Source: Heracleum sosnowskyi
Lineage: Eukaryota > Streptophyta > Magnoliopsida > Apiales > Apiaceae
Direction: 5' to 3'
Assembly (NCBI GenBank): GCA_030848705.1
Contig: CM061238.1
Span: 47,841,133 to 47,905,132, forward strand
DNA length: 64,000 bases
A program made the translations under genes and the position numbers. The notes under the pieces were generated by a model. The model had not been told where the DNA came from and made no database searches. It saw nothing but the letters and a program-made list of their open reading frames with translations. Numbering within the stretch: the stretch's first letter is position 1; each line of letters starts with the position of its first letter. Positions 32,514-43,030 of this stretch are shown piece after piece.

Positions 32514-32765
32514 TTATTCTATGATTTTATCAACTAGTTCTAAAAGCTCTTCCTTAATCTCTTCTTCAGTGCGACCTTCTTCCTTGAGAAGTGCCTGAAA
32601 CTCCTTCTCCTCTTCCTGTGCCTTGGCCTCCTCTTCCTTTTTCTTTTCCTCGTCTATCTCATCGAGGGCATCCAACAGCACCTCGAAGAGTTCCTCAATC
32701 TCTTCATTGTCGGGTTCACTATCGCACCGTTTTAGCCCTACTTCAATTCCTACTTTGTTTTCCAT
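32514..32765 (-). CDS. Small acidic helical ORF in copia C
   Basis: 83 codons from an ATG: MENKVGIEVGLKRCDSEPD, then an almost continuous Glu/Lys-rich helix (LLDALDEIDEEKKKEEEAK, FQALLKEEGRTEEEIKEEL) likely to form a coiled coil. It stands alone between RNase H and ORF3. I see no counterpart in the same place in E or D. It may be a real accessory protein of this family or a chance frame in purine-rich DNA. Confidence 0.4.
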   Translation of the reverse strand: MENKVGIEVGLKRCDSEPDNEEIEELFEVLLDALDEIDEEKKKEEEAKAQEEEKEFQALLKEEGRTEEEIKEELLELVDKIIE

Positions 32766-32970
32766 TATTTACTTTAAAACTGAGAGCAGACTGGTGAAAC
32801 CTAAGGTTAATTTATAGGCAAAACCGTCTAAGGATTAAAGTCTAATGGTCAACAGTTAGAGTACCCATACAACTACCACAAAAGTAATTAATGGTCCTGT
32901 CCTCCTTTAATCCTACAGATTAATGCAAAACGGTGTGAAAGTCCAATGGAACAGATTTTTATCTCTCAAA

Positions 32971-34824
32971 CTAAACAAGTAACCACATTAATGTCATAAA
33001 CGGTCTAAAAGTATGAGACTGGCACAAAATACTGACATGAAAAGTCCAATCAACACATGTTGTCACATAACAGACATAGACCAAGTAGACAATAACTTCT
33101 CTTGACAGCAGGTTTGAAGTTGCTGTCATGAGCTTCAAAAGAGAATTTGGAAATATAGAAAACTGAGTAAAGCAACATACCAGATTCAGCATTCCCAATT
33201 CACTTACCAACCTGTTGAAGGTTGCTTCATCCAATGGCTTAGTGAAGATGTCAGCAAGTTGCTTGTCAGTTGGGACATAGATCAGCTTCACAGTTCCTTG
33301 TTCAACATGCTCTCTGATAAAGTGATGTCTTATATCAATGTGCTTTGTCCTAGAGTGTTGAACTGGATTATCTGAAATGGCTATGGCACTAGTGTTGTCA
33401 CAGTAAATAGGAATGTCTCTTAGCACTAGACCATAATCCAGAAGTTGATTCTTCATCCATAGAATTTGTGCACAGCAACTGCCTGCAGCAATATACTCAG
33501 CTTCTGCAGTTGAGGTAGAAACTGAATGCTGCTTCTTGCTAAACCATGAGACTAATCTTCCACCAAAAAATTGACAGCTACCAGTAGTACTCTTTCTGTC
33601 AATCTTGCATCCAGCATAGTCTGAGTAACCAATTAGATCAAATCCAGTATTCTTAGGATACCAAAGGCCTAGATTAGGAGTGCCTTTTAAGTATCTAAAG
33701 ATTCTCTTGATGGCTACCAAGTGTGACTCCTTTGGATCACTTTGAAACCTTACACAGAGACATGTAGAAAACATGATGTCAGGTCTGCTAGCAGTTAGAT
33801 ATAGGAGAGATCCTACCATGCCTCTATAGGTGCTTGAGTCAACTTTCTTTCCTTTAGAATCAAGGTCCAGACTAGTTGATGTGGACATTGGTGTCTTTAC
33901 AGGTGATGAATCTTCCAAGTTGAACTTTTTGAGAAGTTCCTTGATGCATTTAGCTTGACAAATGAAGATTCCATCAGGTTGTTGAAGAATTTGTAATCCC
34001 AGAAAGAATGACAATTCTCCCATCATACTCAACTCATATTTGTTACTCATGAGAGAGGAAAACTTCTCACACAACTTCTCATTTGTAGAACCAAAAATGA
34101 TGTCATCCACATAGATTTGTACCAGAATGATGTCTTTGCCATGGTGTTTGTAGAAAAGTGTCTTGTCCACAACTCCTCTAGTAAACTGATTTTCCAAAAG
34201 AAAAGTGGAAACTGTGTCATACCAAGCCCTGGGTGCTTGCTTTAGTCCATACAAAGCTTTGAAGAGTTTGTATACAAAATCATACATTTCAGCATCCTCA
34301 AACCCTGGTGGTTGTTCAACATACACTTCTTCTTCCAACTCTCCATTTAGGAAGGCACTTTTGACATCCATCTGAAATACTTTGAAGTTGCAGTGTGCAG
34401 CATAGGCTAGAAAGATTCTTATAGCTTCAAGTCTTGCAACAGGTGCAAATGTCTCATCATAATCTATTCCTTCCTGTTGACAGTAACCCTTAGCCACTAG
34501 CCTTGCTTTGTTTCTTGTCACTAATCCATTTTCATCAAGCTTGTTTCTGAAAACCCATTTGGTCTCAATGACTGACTTTCCCTTAGGTCTTGGAACCAAC
34601 TTCCATACATTGTTTCTTTTAAACTGATTTAGCTCTTCTTGCATGGCTATCACCCAGTCAGAATCCAACAATGCTTCATCAGTTGTCTTGGGTTCCATTT
34701 GAGACAGGAAGCATGAAAACATGTTGTCAGCAGAGACTTTGTTCCTTGTCCTCACACCAGAAGTAGGGTCTCCAATGATAAGGTCATTTGTGTGATCCTT
34801 GTTCCACTTGGTGATTCTGGGCAA
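32971..34824 (-). pseudogene. Copia C reverse transcriptase and RNase H
   Basis: Starts within the integrase-RT linker (PRITKWNKDHTNDLIIGDP) and covers all RT blocks: WVFRNKLDENGLVTRNKARL, QMDVKSAFLNGELEEEVYVE, YGLKQAPRAWYD and the catalytic YVDDIIFGS (about 34090-34116). RNase H follows (YAGCKIDRKSTTGSCQFFGG, STAEAEYIAAGSCCAQ, YCDNTSAIAI, ADIFTKPLDEATF). After LGMLNLV, where copia pol usually ends, about 60 further codons are open. The upstream protease-integrase frame reaches this one only through a frameshift between about 34950 and 34990. Confidence 0.9.
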
Positions 34825-34943
34825 GCTACTTGATTGTACAGGAACAGTTGCTTCAGTTTGTTGAGTTGAATGCTCACCAATCCCATTGTCTTCACCATGT
34901 TCTTCATTGTCTCCAGAGTCACCACTGTTATGAATGTTAGAGG

Positions 34944-36407
34944 TTATGGTCTGTGACTGAGCTGGAGTTTGGTTGACATAGTGGCATTGACAGTATCTTT
35001 ATCAACTTCAACAATTTGAGTGAAGCTAGGTTCTTCATCAACAATTTCCTTAGCTTCCAAGTATCCTTGATTCTCAAATCTGAATGTCTGCATCTTTCCT
35101 TCTTCATGCAGTCCTGGAAACTTGGTTTCATCAAATGTGACATTAACACTTTCTTCAATAATCCTGTGTTCTATAACATAAACTCTGTAGGCAGTCCTTT
35201 CTGTACTGTAACCCATGAATAATCCTTCAAATGCCTTAGTGTCAAATTTTCCTTTCTTCTCATGGTTATCCTTCATCATAAAGCATTTGCTCCCAAACAC
35301 ATGAAAAAATTTGACAGTAGGTTTCTTTCCAGTTAGCAGACAGTAAGGTGTACTTGCATGAGTTTTGTTAATCATGGTTCTGTTTTGAGTATAACAAGCT
35401 GTGTTGATAGCTTCAGCCCAGAAATATGTTGGTAGTTTGGCATCATGCAACATAGTTCTAGCTGCTTCAATGAGAGTCCTGTTCTTTCTTTCTACAACTC
35501 CATTCTGCTGTGGAGTCCTTGCAGCAGAGAATTGTTGTACAATTCCTTCATCTTTACAGAAATTTCCAAGTGTGGCATTTCTGAATTCTGTACCATTGTC
35601 ACTCCTCAAGATTTGAACTTTTGAGTTTGGAGTTCTATCAAGAACTCTGACTTGATCAATAATCACTTGAGCAGCTTCATCTTTGGATTCAAGAAACTTC
35701 ACCCAAGTGTACCTTGAGTAATTATCCACCATTACTAAGGCATATCTCTTTTTGGCCATAAATGGTACATTGACTGGTCCAAAAAGATCCATATGAATCA
35801 ACTTGAGTGCTTCTATGTTGGTGTTCATTTGCTTGGACTTGTGCACAGCTCTCCTTAGTTTGCCCATTTGACAATCTTCACACAGTCCTTCTTGACAGAA
35901 TTCCTGTTGGGGCAAACCTCTCACTAACTCCTTCTTCATCAAAATATTCATTGTTTTGAAGTTGAGATGTGAGAGCTTCCTATGCCAAAGCATACTGTCA
36001 CCAACAGTTGCTTTACTGTAGAAACAGTAAACTTTATCCTTCTTTGTTGAGTTTAAGTCAGCAACAAACAAGCTTCCTTTTTTAACCCCTTTTAGAGAGA
36101 GGCTACCATCCTTCTTGTGATAGATGTTACACAGCATCATATCAAAATCAACCTTGAATCCCCTGTCACTGAATTGGCTGACACTGAGTAGATTGTGCTT
36201 CAATCCATCCACAAGAGCAATATCTTTAATGACAACATTTCCAATTTCCAGACAGCCATATCCCACTGTGTAACCCTTGCTGTTGTCTCCAAAGGTTATG
36301 ATTGGGCCAACTTTCTCTACATAGTGTGATAGCAGGGCTTTATCACCTGTCATGTGTCTTGAGCAACCACTGTCAATGATCCACATGACTTGATCTTTCT
36401 TCTTGCC
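34944..36407 (-). pseudogene. Copia C protease and integrase
   Basis: The coding exon starts at 36407, after an acceptor-like TTCTGTTTTGCAG. Protease: MWIIDSGCSRHMTGD. The integrase zinc region follows (HRKLSHLNF ... CEDCQMGK), then the catalytic core with IHMDLFGPVNVPF, RSDNGTEFRNAT and NGVVERKNRTLIEAART. It processes Gag-Pol and inserts the cDNA. The frame is the same as gag but separated from it by a TAA at 36426-36428. It is lost by a frameshift in the linker around 34950-34990. Confidence 0.9.
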
Positions 36408-37736
36408 CTGCAAAACAGAATGTATTTAAGATGCATATGGTACCCAATCCTTGTTGGGTCCTGCAGTTTTAGTGTCTCCTGAGTTTCTTCCAGTCATAAA
36501 ATCACAAGCATCATCAATGAACTCCTGTTTGACTTCTCTTTTCACCCACTTAGGTTTAGAATTGGACTTGATCCTTTTCTTAGTGGATGAGGCCTTTTTG
36601 CTGTTGCCAGCAGGCTCAGAAGTCTCAACAGTGTGCATGTATGAACATTTTTCAGTAGTGAGAATAGGTAAGTTAAAGCATGTGCTCATGGCAGTGATCT
36701 TGCATGGCATACATTCAATGTTATTACAGACACTCATAGTTCTATGCATAAGGGGGGTTCTGTGTAATTTACAATTGAGTTCAGTAGCATTGATCTTATC
36801 CTCAATTGGCTTATTACAAACATGTGTTAAATGATGTGAAGATCCACAGTTATTGCAGAGTTTCCTAGAAGCACCTCCAACATTAGTGTATCCATTTCCT
36901 TTATTGACACCTACCTTACCATTCCTATTCTTAGACTTGGGAGTTACTGGATTGACAATATGTTCAGAAGTTGCTGTCGAACTTTCCTTGACAGTACCTT
37001 TTATTCCAACTGTCTTGACAGAAGGTTTGGAAGCTACTGTCTTGGAACCATTCTTGACAGCATCTTTGGAAGATACTGTCTTGCCAACTGTGACAACATC
37101 TTTTGAACTTACTGGCTGACTGCTTGGTAAGTTTACTGTCTTGGGGATTGTGACAGTATCCTTTCCATCCTTGAATGTGTTGTCAACACCTTCATCCTCA
37201 TCAAGAATTTCTTGTTTGATGAGCATGGCTTCTTCATCAAACTCAATTTTTGCAGCTTTGAAAATAGGAGTTTTAACCTTCTTGAGAATGGTGGGTTTGA
37301 CAGCAGCATTTCCAGAACAATCTTGAATCACAGTTTCCTTTCCAGGTCTTCTACCATATGAAAAACCTATGCCAACAGTTTGATTTTCTGTATGCTTATC
37401 ATTGTAATCCTGAACTATCTTAGATGAGTTTTTATAAGCCTTAATCTTGAATTCATTTTCAGCAATCTCATTCCTCAGGATTTCCTCAACTTCTTTAGCA
37501 CATTTTAATTCATTTTTAAATTTTGCATTCTCCTGAGCTAAAGATTCTAGTGAACTGGTTTTGAGAACAAGAGATTCATTTTCAGACTTTAGTGTTTCAT
37601 TTAGCTTACTCAGCCTAGTGATTTCCTCATTAGCAGCAGATAAGCTAGTATAGACATTGAACATTTCAGCACTTAAGTCTTTAATGGTTTTCTTATACTC
37701 ATCAATGGACATATCAAGTAAGACAAGTGAAGGTAC
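36408..37736 (-). other. Putative intron of element C (gag 3' part)
   Basis: On the minus strand the boundaries read AGTCAG/GTACCTTC at 37736 and TTCTGTTTTGCAG/GGC at 36408, both in phase 0; length 1329 nt. The positions match the segment that is absent from E relative to B: shortly after the NLAL block of gag and 7 codons before the protease DSGCS. Inferred by homology of position; no spliced copy of C is in the window. Confidence 0.6.
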
Positions 37737-39044
37737 CTGACTTGAAGATGTTGATGTTACTTCATCAGTGCTAGCCATTAGAGCTAGGTTGACATATTCT
37801 TCTTCATCTTCATCATCAGACTCATCCCAACACTTTCCTTCAGCCACATAGGCTCTACCTTGATTCTTCTTAGAGTATCCACCAGTTCCTTTCTCAAATC
37901 TCTGAACCTGTTTGGGTCTTTTGCATTCAGTAGCAAAATGAACAGGTTCACCACAGTTGTAACACTTGAATTTAGATCTATCCACAAATCCAGTCTTGTA
38001 TCCTCCTTTGGATGAGCGTCCCACAGCAGCCTTTGATGAGCTTCCCTTGGTGAACTTGGATGCTTGGCCTTGGGGCCTGAATGACCTATCCTTCTTGAAC
38101 CTAAAGTTCTTGAACTTTTTAGCCATGTAGGCCATAGTAGGATTGTCCATGCTTTCCAGTTCCTCCATTGTGTAGAAGTCTTCATCTTCCACATCCTTGA
38201 GCTGTAGTACTACTTTCTCATCATCTTCAACAACCTCTTTTATCTTCAAGGATTGTATAGGGGTTGGTTGTGTGATTTGTAGTACTTCACTTGGTTGTGT
38301 GATCCTTGGCACATGTGCTACTAGGGCACTTGACATATTAGCCATCTTGTTCCTTGTTCCACTTTGTATGGCTCTCTTTTGAAAGAGTTCAAGTTCATAA
38401 GATTTCAGAATGCCATAAAGTGTCTCAAAGGTTATATTGTTGAGATCTCTTCCTTCTCGTATGGTTGTTGTCTTGTGTTCAAGGTGATCAGGTAGTGTAA
38501 GCAGGAACTTGACATTTAATTCTTTCCTGTCATAGTACTTGCCATGTATCTGTAGTTCAGTTAAGAGCTTACTGAACCTTTCAAACATGGAAGTTAAGTC
38601 TTCACCAGGCTTGACCATGAATGCCTCATATTGTGATATCAGTATTTGCCTTTGATTGCCCTTAACTTCTTCACTTCCTTCATATAGTAGAGCTAACCTG
38701 ATCCACATCTCCTTGGCAGATGTGCAGCTTATCACACTTCCACGCATGGCTTTATCCAACGTGAGAGAATCGAGCAAGATGAGTTGCAAGTGATCATCTA
38801 GCACCATTTTCTCCTTCTCAGGTTCCAAAAATTCAGAGGGATCTTTGGGAACCCAATGTGCAGGAATGACTTCACCATTTACTGTTGTGGCTTCAATTTC
38901 CTTCCTTGGAATGAAAGGACCATTCTCGAGAATACCTGGGTATAGTTAATTCGCAGCTTTGATAAACAACAAGATCTTTCTTTTCCAAATGCTGTAGTTC
39001 TCTTTATCAAAAGCTGGGATCTTGATACTGTTTGATTTCTGCAT
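36426..39044 (-). pseudogene. Copia C gag
   Basis: About 872 codons from an ATG at 39044 (MQKSNSIKIPAFDKENYS), with one in-frame TAA at 38946-38948 that cuts off the first 32 residues. The gag domain covers about residues 10-230 (IWKRKILLFIKAA, WIRLALLYEGSEEVKGNQ). Knuckle one is CYNCGEPVHFATEC near 360. The block EEYVNLALMAST precedes the donor-like site. Beyond it come a coiled-coil-like stretch, many KDTV/KTV units written by the family motif, a knuckle CNNCGSSHHLTHVC, and the terminal NKDWVPYAS. The part after 37736 would be removed by splicing. Confidence 0.87.
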
Positions 39045-39080
39045 TGTCGTCGTGATCTCAGATATGTTTGTAAATCTGAA

Positions 39081-39093
39081 AGCTCTGATACCA
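39081..39093 (-). other. Primer binding site, initiator tRNA-Met, element C
   Basis: The minus strand reads TGGTATCAGAGCT two bases inside the LTR, the standard initiator tRNA-Met complement. Confidence 0.9.
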
Positions 39094-39095
39094 GT

Positions 39096-40155
39096 TGTTG
39101 GTCCTCGTGTATTTCAGAATGGGGGGGGGGGATGAATGCAATACTGATAAAATTCAATCTCAGTTTCAACAACCAAAACTAAGATTTAATGTTATCAATA
39201 ATATGTATGCATTCACAAACAGTATAATCGAGAAGACAGGATTCACAAAATAAATGTTTTATTTATTTTGCAAAGTGTTGCTACAACCTCAAGAGAAAAT
39301 TCTTGAGCTTCGGTTTTTCTTCAAGACACTTGCTTGTCTTCGTTACATACCTAGAATGAATTAATAGTCTAAGTATAAAACTAATCCTATCACTGTCAAC
39401 ACGGGTCTGTGAAGCTGATGTCATTATCAAGTGGCAGCTTCTTACAAAGTGTCTACCCATGTGACTTTCCTAAATTACTAACAATGTCAGATATATATTT
39501 ACAAAGAAAGCAACCTAGATTCATTCTATTTCTATCTAAAACAATTCAGCAAATAGAGACTTGACCTTGCTCTTGAATTGATTCGCTTTTGTTTGCAGTG
39601 CTTGAAGCTTCTGTCGTAGTCTTGCAGACTTGGTGCAGCTTAGGGATACTGCAACACGCCTGTTTCTTGAACATTGAAACTGTCACGGGATTTGACTGAG
39701 AAAGATACCTAGAACAAGGATCTTTCTCGAGACAGTTACTTTTGCCGCAAAGCTTGCTGTCACAGGAATGTGCTTTTGGTGACAGTAGGAGTTCCCCGCA
39801 TAGTGTGCTGTCGAGGTTTCCAAACTTGCTGTCGAGGGCTAAAGTTGCTGTCGCGTAGTCTTCCGCCAATGTTGTTGTCAGAGTGAATATGCTGTCTTGA
39901 CTTGCAACATTCTGTCTTCTTGTAATCTTACTGTCAATGCTTATGACAGTAACCTTTATTCATGCTGTCATCTAATATGCATTCTTTGAGGCTTGAACAC
40001 AGAAGGTGAACTTCTTCCAAATTACACAATTAAAATAACATTGCATACTGATTACAAGAACATACTTTGGCTGTGACAGTATGTTCTACTTAATTAAAAA
40101 ATTAAGTATATACAAAGTTAAGTTGTTCCTATGCTATCACCCATAAATCCCAACA
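39096..40155 (-). repeat. 5' LTR of copia C
   Basis: Partner of 25648-26704. It differs by a short indel at the G run (about 39121) and some 18-20 substitutions by eye, for instance near 39238, 39419, 39465 and 39782. Confidence 0.92.
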
Positions 40156-41114
40156 CCATCCTCATCCAGCTTGTTCCTGTATACCCATCTTGTACCAACT
40201 ACTTTCTTGTTCTTTGGCCTGGGTACCAGCTTCCAGACTTGTTGTTGTTCAAACTGATTGAGTTCATCTTGCATAGCAATCACCCAATCTGGATCAGTCA
40301 GTGCTTCCTCAGTTTTTTTTGGCTCCATTTCAGATAGAAATGCTGAATAATGACATTCATTCTGAGTTGCACTTCTAGTTTTAACTCCAACACCTGGATC
40401 ACCAATGATCAGCTCAAAAGGATGAGCTCTATTCCATACAATCTGTCTTGGAAGATTTGATCTTGATGATTCGCCTTGAAATTCACTTTGATGTTGTGAG
40501 TGACTAGATGATCCTACATTTGCTCCCCCTGAGTTGTTGCTTGATTGCCTTGATGATTCTTCTCCAGTGTTGGTGGTATCTCCATTGTTACCAGTGTTTC
40601 CACCACCACCACCATGATCATTATCATCATTGTTATTATCATTACCATCAATAACTTCAGGTGGGGCTACATCATCTGATTCTGAGTCTGGCAAGTTCTC
40701 AAACTTCAGCTTCTCAGATGAATCTTCTTTTTGGATATTAGGGAACTTAGTGTCATCAAAAGTAACATTGACACTTTCTTTTACTGTGTGACTGCCAACC
40801 AAGTAGACTCTGTAAGATCTTCTGGAATAACCAACAAAAATAGCTTCTTGTGCCTTTGCATCAAACTTGCCACGTTTCACATTGTCATCTATAAGCACAA
40901 AGCATTTGGCTCCAAATACGTGAAAGTACTTGACAATTGGTTTCTTGTTGTTCATGATCTCATAAGGAGTCTTCATTAAGTCCTTGTTGATTAAAGTTCG
41001 ATTCTGAGTATAACAAGCTGTATTTGCTGCTTCAGCCCAAAAGTACGTTGGAAGTTTGGACTCACTTAACATAGTCCTAGCAGCTTCAATCAATGTACGA
41101 TTCTTTCTTTCCAC
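40156..41114 (-). pseudogene. Copia D integrase C-terminal part and RT lead-in
   Basis: From VERKNRTLIEAARTML (catalytic Glu of integrase) through the GKF and FVGYSRRSYRVY blocks and a linker rich in Asn, Asp and Gly (NDNNNDDNDHGGGGGNTGNN). It ends in the RT start WVIAMQDELNQFEQQQVWKL and GTRWVYRNKLDEDG, where element C interrupts. It is in frame with the protease-integrase piece upstream, from which a TGA at about 41115-41117 separates it, a change of a conserved Gly codon. Confidence 0.88.
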
Positions 41115-41117
41115 TAC

Positions 41118-42029
41118 TCAATTTTGTTGAGGAGTTCTAGGGGCAGAATACTGTCTTGTTATTCCTTTATCAGCACAAAATTCATTTAGAATTGCATTCT
41201 TGAATTCAGTACCATTATCTGACCTTATGGCTCTAACAGGGAATCTATAATCAAGCTCAATCAACTTTACATGGTCAATCACCAGGCGTGGGGTCTCATC
41301 CTTGGAATGTAGGAATAAAAACCATGTATATTTAGAAAAGTCATCAACAATCACAAGTGCATATTGTTTCTTTGACATGGACATCACATTAACTGGACCA
41401 AACAAATCCATGTGCAGTAGCTGAAGTGGTTCAGTTATTGATGATGTGTCAGTGCCCTTGTGAGAAGCTTTCTTTGACTTTCCTTTCTGACATGCCTCAC
41501 ACAGTCCTTCCTGTGTAAATTTCATCTGAGGTAAACCTCTAACCAATTCCCTCTTAACTAAAGAGTTCATGGTTTTGAAGTTAAGGTGAGACATCTTCTT
41601 GTGCCCTATCCAACTTTCATCTGATAAAGCTTTAGCATAAAAACAATTAACTTCATCTTGGGATCCGGAGTGTAGATCAGCTATGAACAAGTCACCTTTC
41701 CTTACTCCTTGAAGAGCAGGCTTTCCATTTTTCTTGTGAAGGATCTGACACTTCTCTCTTTCAAAGGAAACAACATATCCTCTGTCATAGAAATGACTGA
41801 TGCTGAGAAGATTGAACCTCAGACCTTCCACAAATGATACATCTTCAATGATAACATTTCCAAACTTTAAACAGCCATATCCTTTCGTAATACCCTTGCT
41901 GTTATCTCCAAAGGTAACTACTGGGCCAGCTCTCACAACCAAATCTGATAGCAGGGCTCTATCTCCGGTCATATGCCTTGAACATCCACTGTCAAGAATC
42001 CACATAACACGGTTTACCTGTTTAACTCC
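41118..42029 (-). pseudogene. Copia D protease and integrase N-terminal part
   Basis: The exon starts at 42029 after GATATTGCAG. Protease: MWILDSGCSRHMTGD. The LLSISHFYDRG block follows, then the integrase zinc region (HKKMSHLNF ... CEACQKGK), LLHMDLFGPVNVMS and RSDNGTEFKN, ending at the TGA after APRTPQQN. It lies in a different frame from gag, so Gag-Pol could not be made by reading through one stop codon in this copy; splicing would restore the frame. Confidence 0.88.
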
Positions 42030-43030
42030 CTGCAATATCAAATTGATTAGTCCTTCCTCGGAACCCAAACTTGATTGGGTCCGACATACTTAAAGAACTG
42101 GCCTTTGTCAGGCAAAACAACCTTTTTAGCTACAACTACTTCAACCTCTTTCACAAAAGAGTGTTTCCATTTATACCCAGCCTTAACACATTTCTGAGTA
42201 GGCTTAGGGATAAATGAGTCCACTCTAGTCTTAGAAGGACTAGTAGTCTTAGCTCTAACATGCTTCTTATTATTAACATGTTGACGTGGAGCAGTCTTAT
42301 CATTAGACACATGCTTACTATTAAAATAAGCATACATAACATTGAAAGCACAAGACATGCAATTAATCACACCACATGCTTTATGAGAAGAATTAACAGC
42401 AGGCATGTTAGTTCTACAGTTGTTTTGATCCAACTTATGGATATCTGATTTAGTCTCTGTTGTTGAAACAACTTTGACTGGTTTGTCAGATACACACTTG
42501 TTGGACTGTTCAACTTCAAAAGCAAGATCTTCTTCATGAATCTCCTCAGCAATGATAATAGAGTATTCATTTATAGGTCCTGCTTGAGATTCTCTAAAGA
42601 AGGGTTTATCAATACCCTTAAGCACATCTGGAATACCCCTTTCTTTAGCACTGACTCTATTAGGGGTATTTATGCTTAATTTACCAATAGACTCATTATA
42701 GTCATACCCTATTCCTACGGTTTGACTAATACTTTGTTTATTGATAATTTCTTTAGCAGTCTTACAAGAGTTGAAGTAAGCATTAGCTTTAGTCTTCAGC
42801 TCACTAATCTGATCCTTGAGAATGGTTTCCAGTTGAATATAACATTTAACCCTATTCTCATGAAATGCTATTTTCTCAGTAAGTTCATCCTGATTAACAT
42901 GCACTAGTTTTAATTCTTTTACCTCTTGTTCAAGAGCTGTGTTCAAAAGAATTATTCTATCATTTTCAGTGCGTGCACAAGAAATAGTACCACTAAGATG
43001 ACGAATCATTTCAGTGTCAGTGAACTTTAC
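42030..43030 (-). other. Putative intron of element D (gag 3' part)
   Basis: Boundaries on the minus strand are TCAGAG/GTAAAGTTC at 43030 and TTTGATATTGCAG/GGA at 42030, both in phase 0, length 1001 nt. They fall at the same landmarks as in B and C: soon after the NLAL block of gag and before the protease. The donor fits the plant consensus well. Confidence 0.6.

Larger units (their letters stand above)
25648..40155 (-). mobile_element. Full-length Ty1/copia SIRE-type element C (14.5 kb)
   Basis: 14,508 bp with LTRs of 1057 and 1060 bp, TG...CA ends and a 5-bp TSD, CCATC (25643-25647 and 40156-40160), inside the RT region of D. On the minus strand: LTR, tRNA-Met primer binding site, gag, protease-integrase, RT-RNase H, a small acidic ORF, a very long ORF3, PPT and LTR. 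I count roughly 18-20 substitutions between the LTRs by eye. A stop in gag, a frameshift in pol, and a stop plus frameshifts in ORF3 make this copy non-autonomous. Confidence 0.92.
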
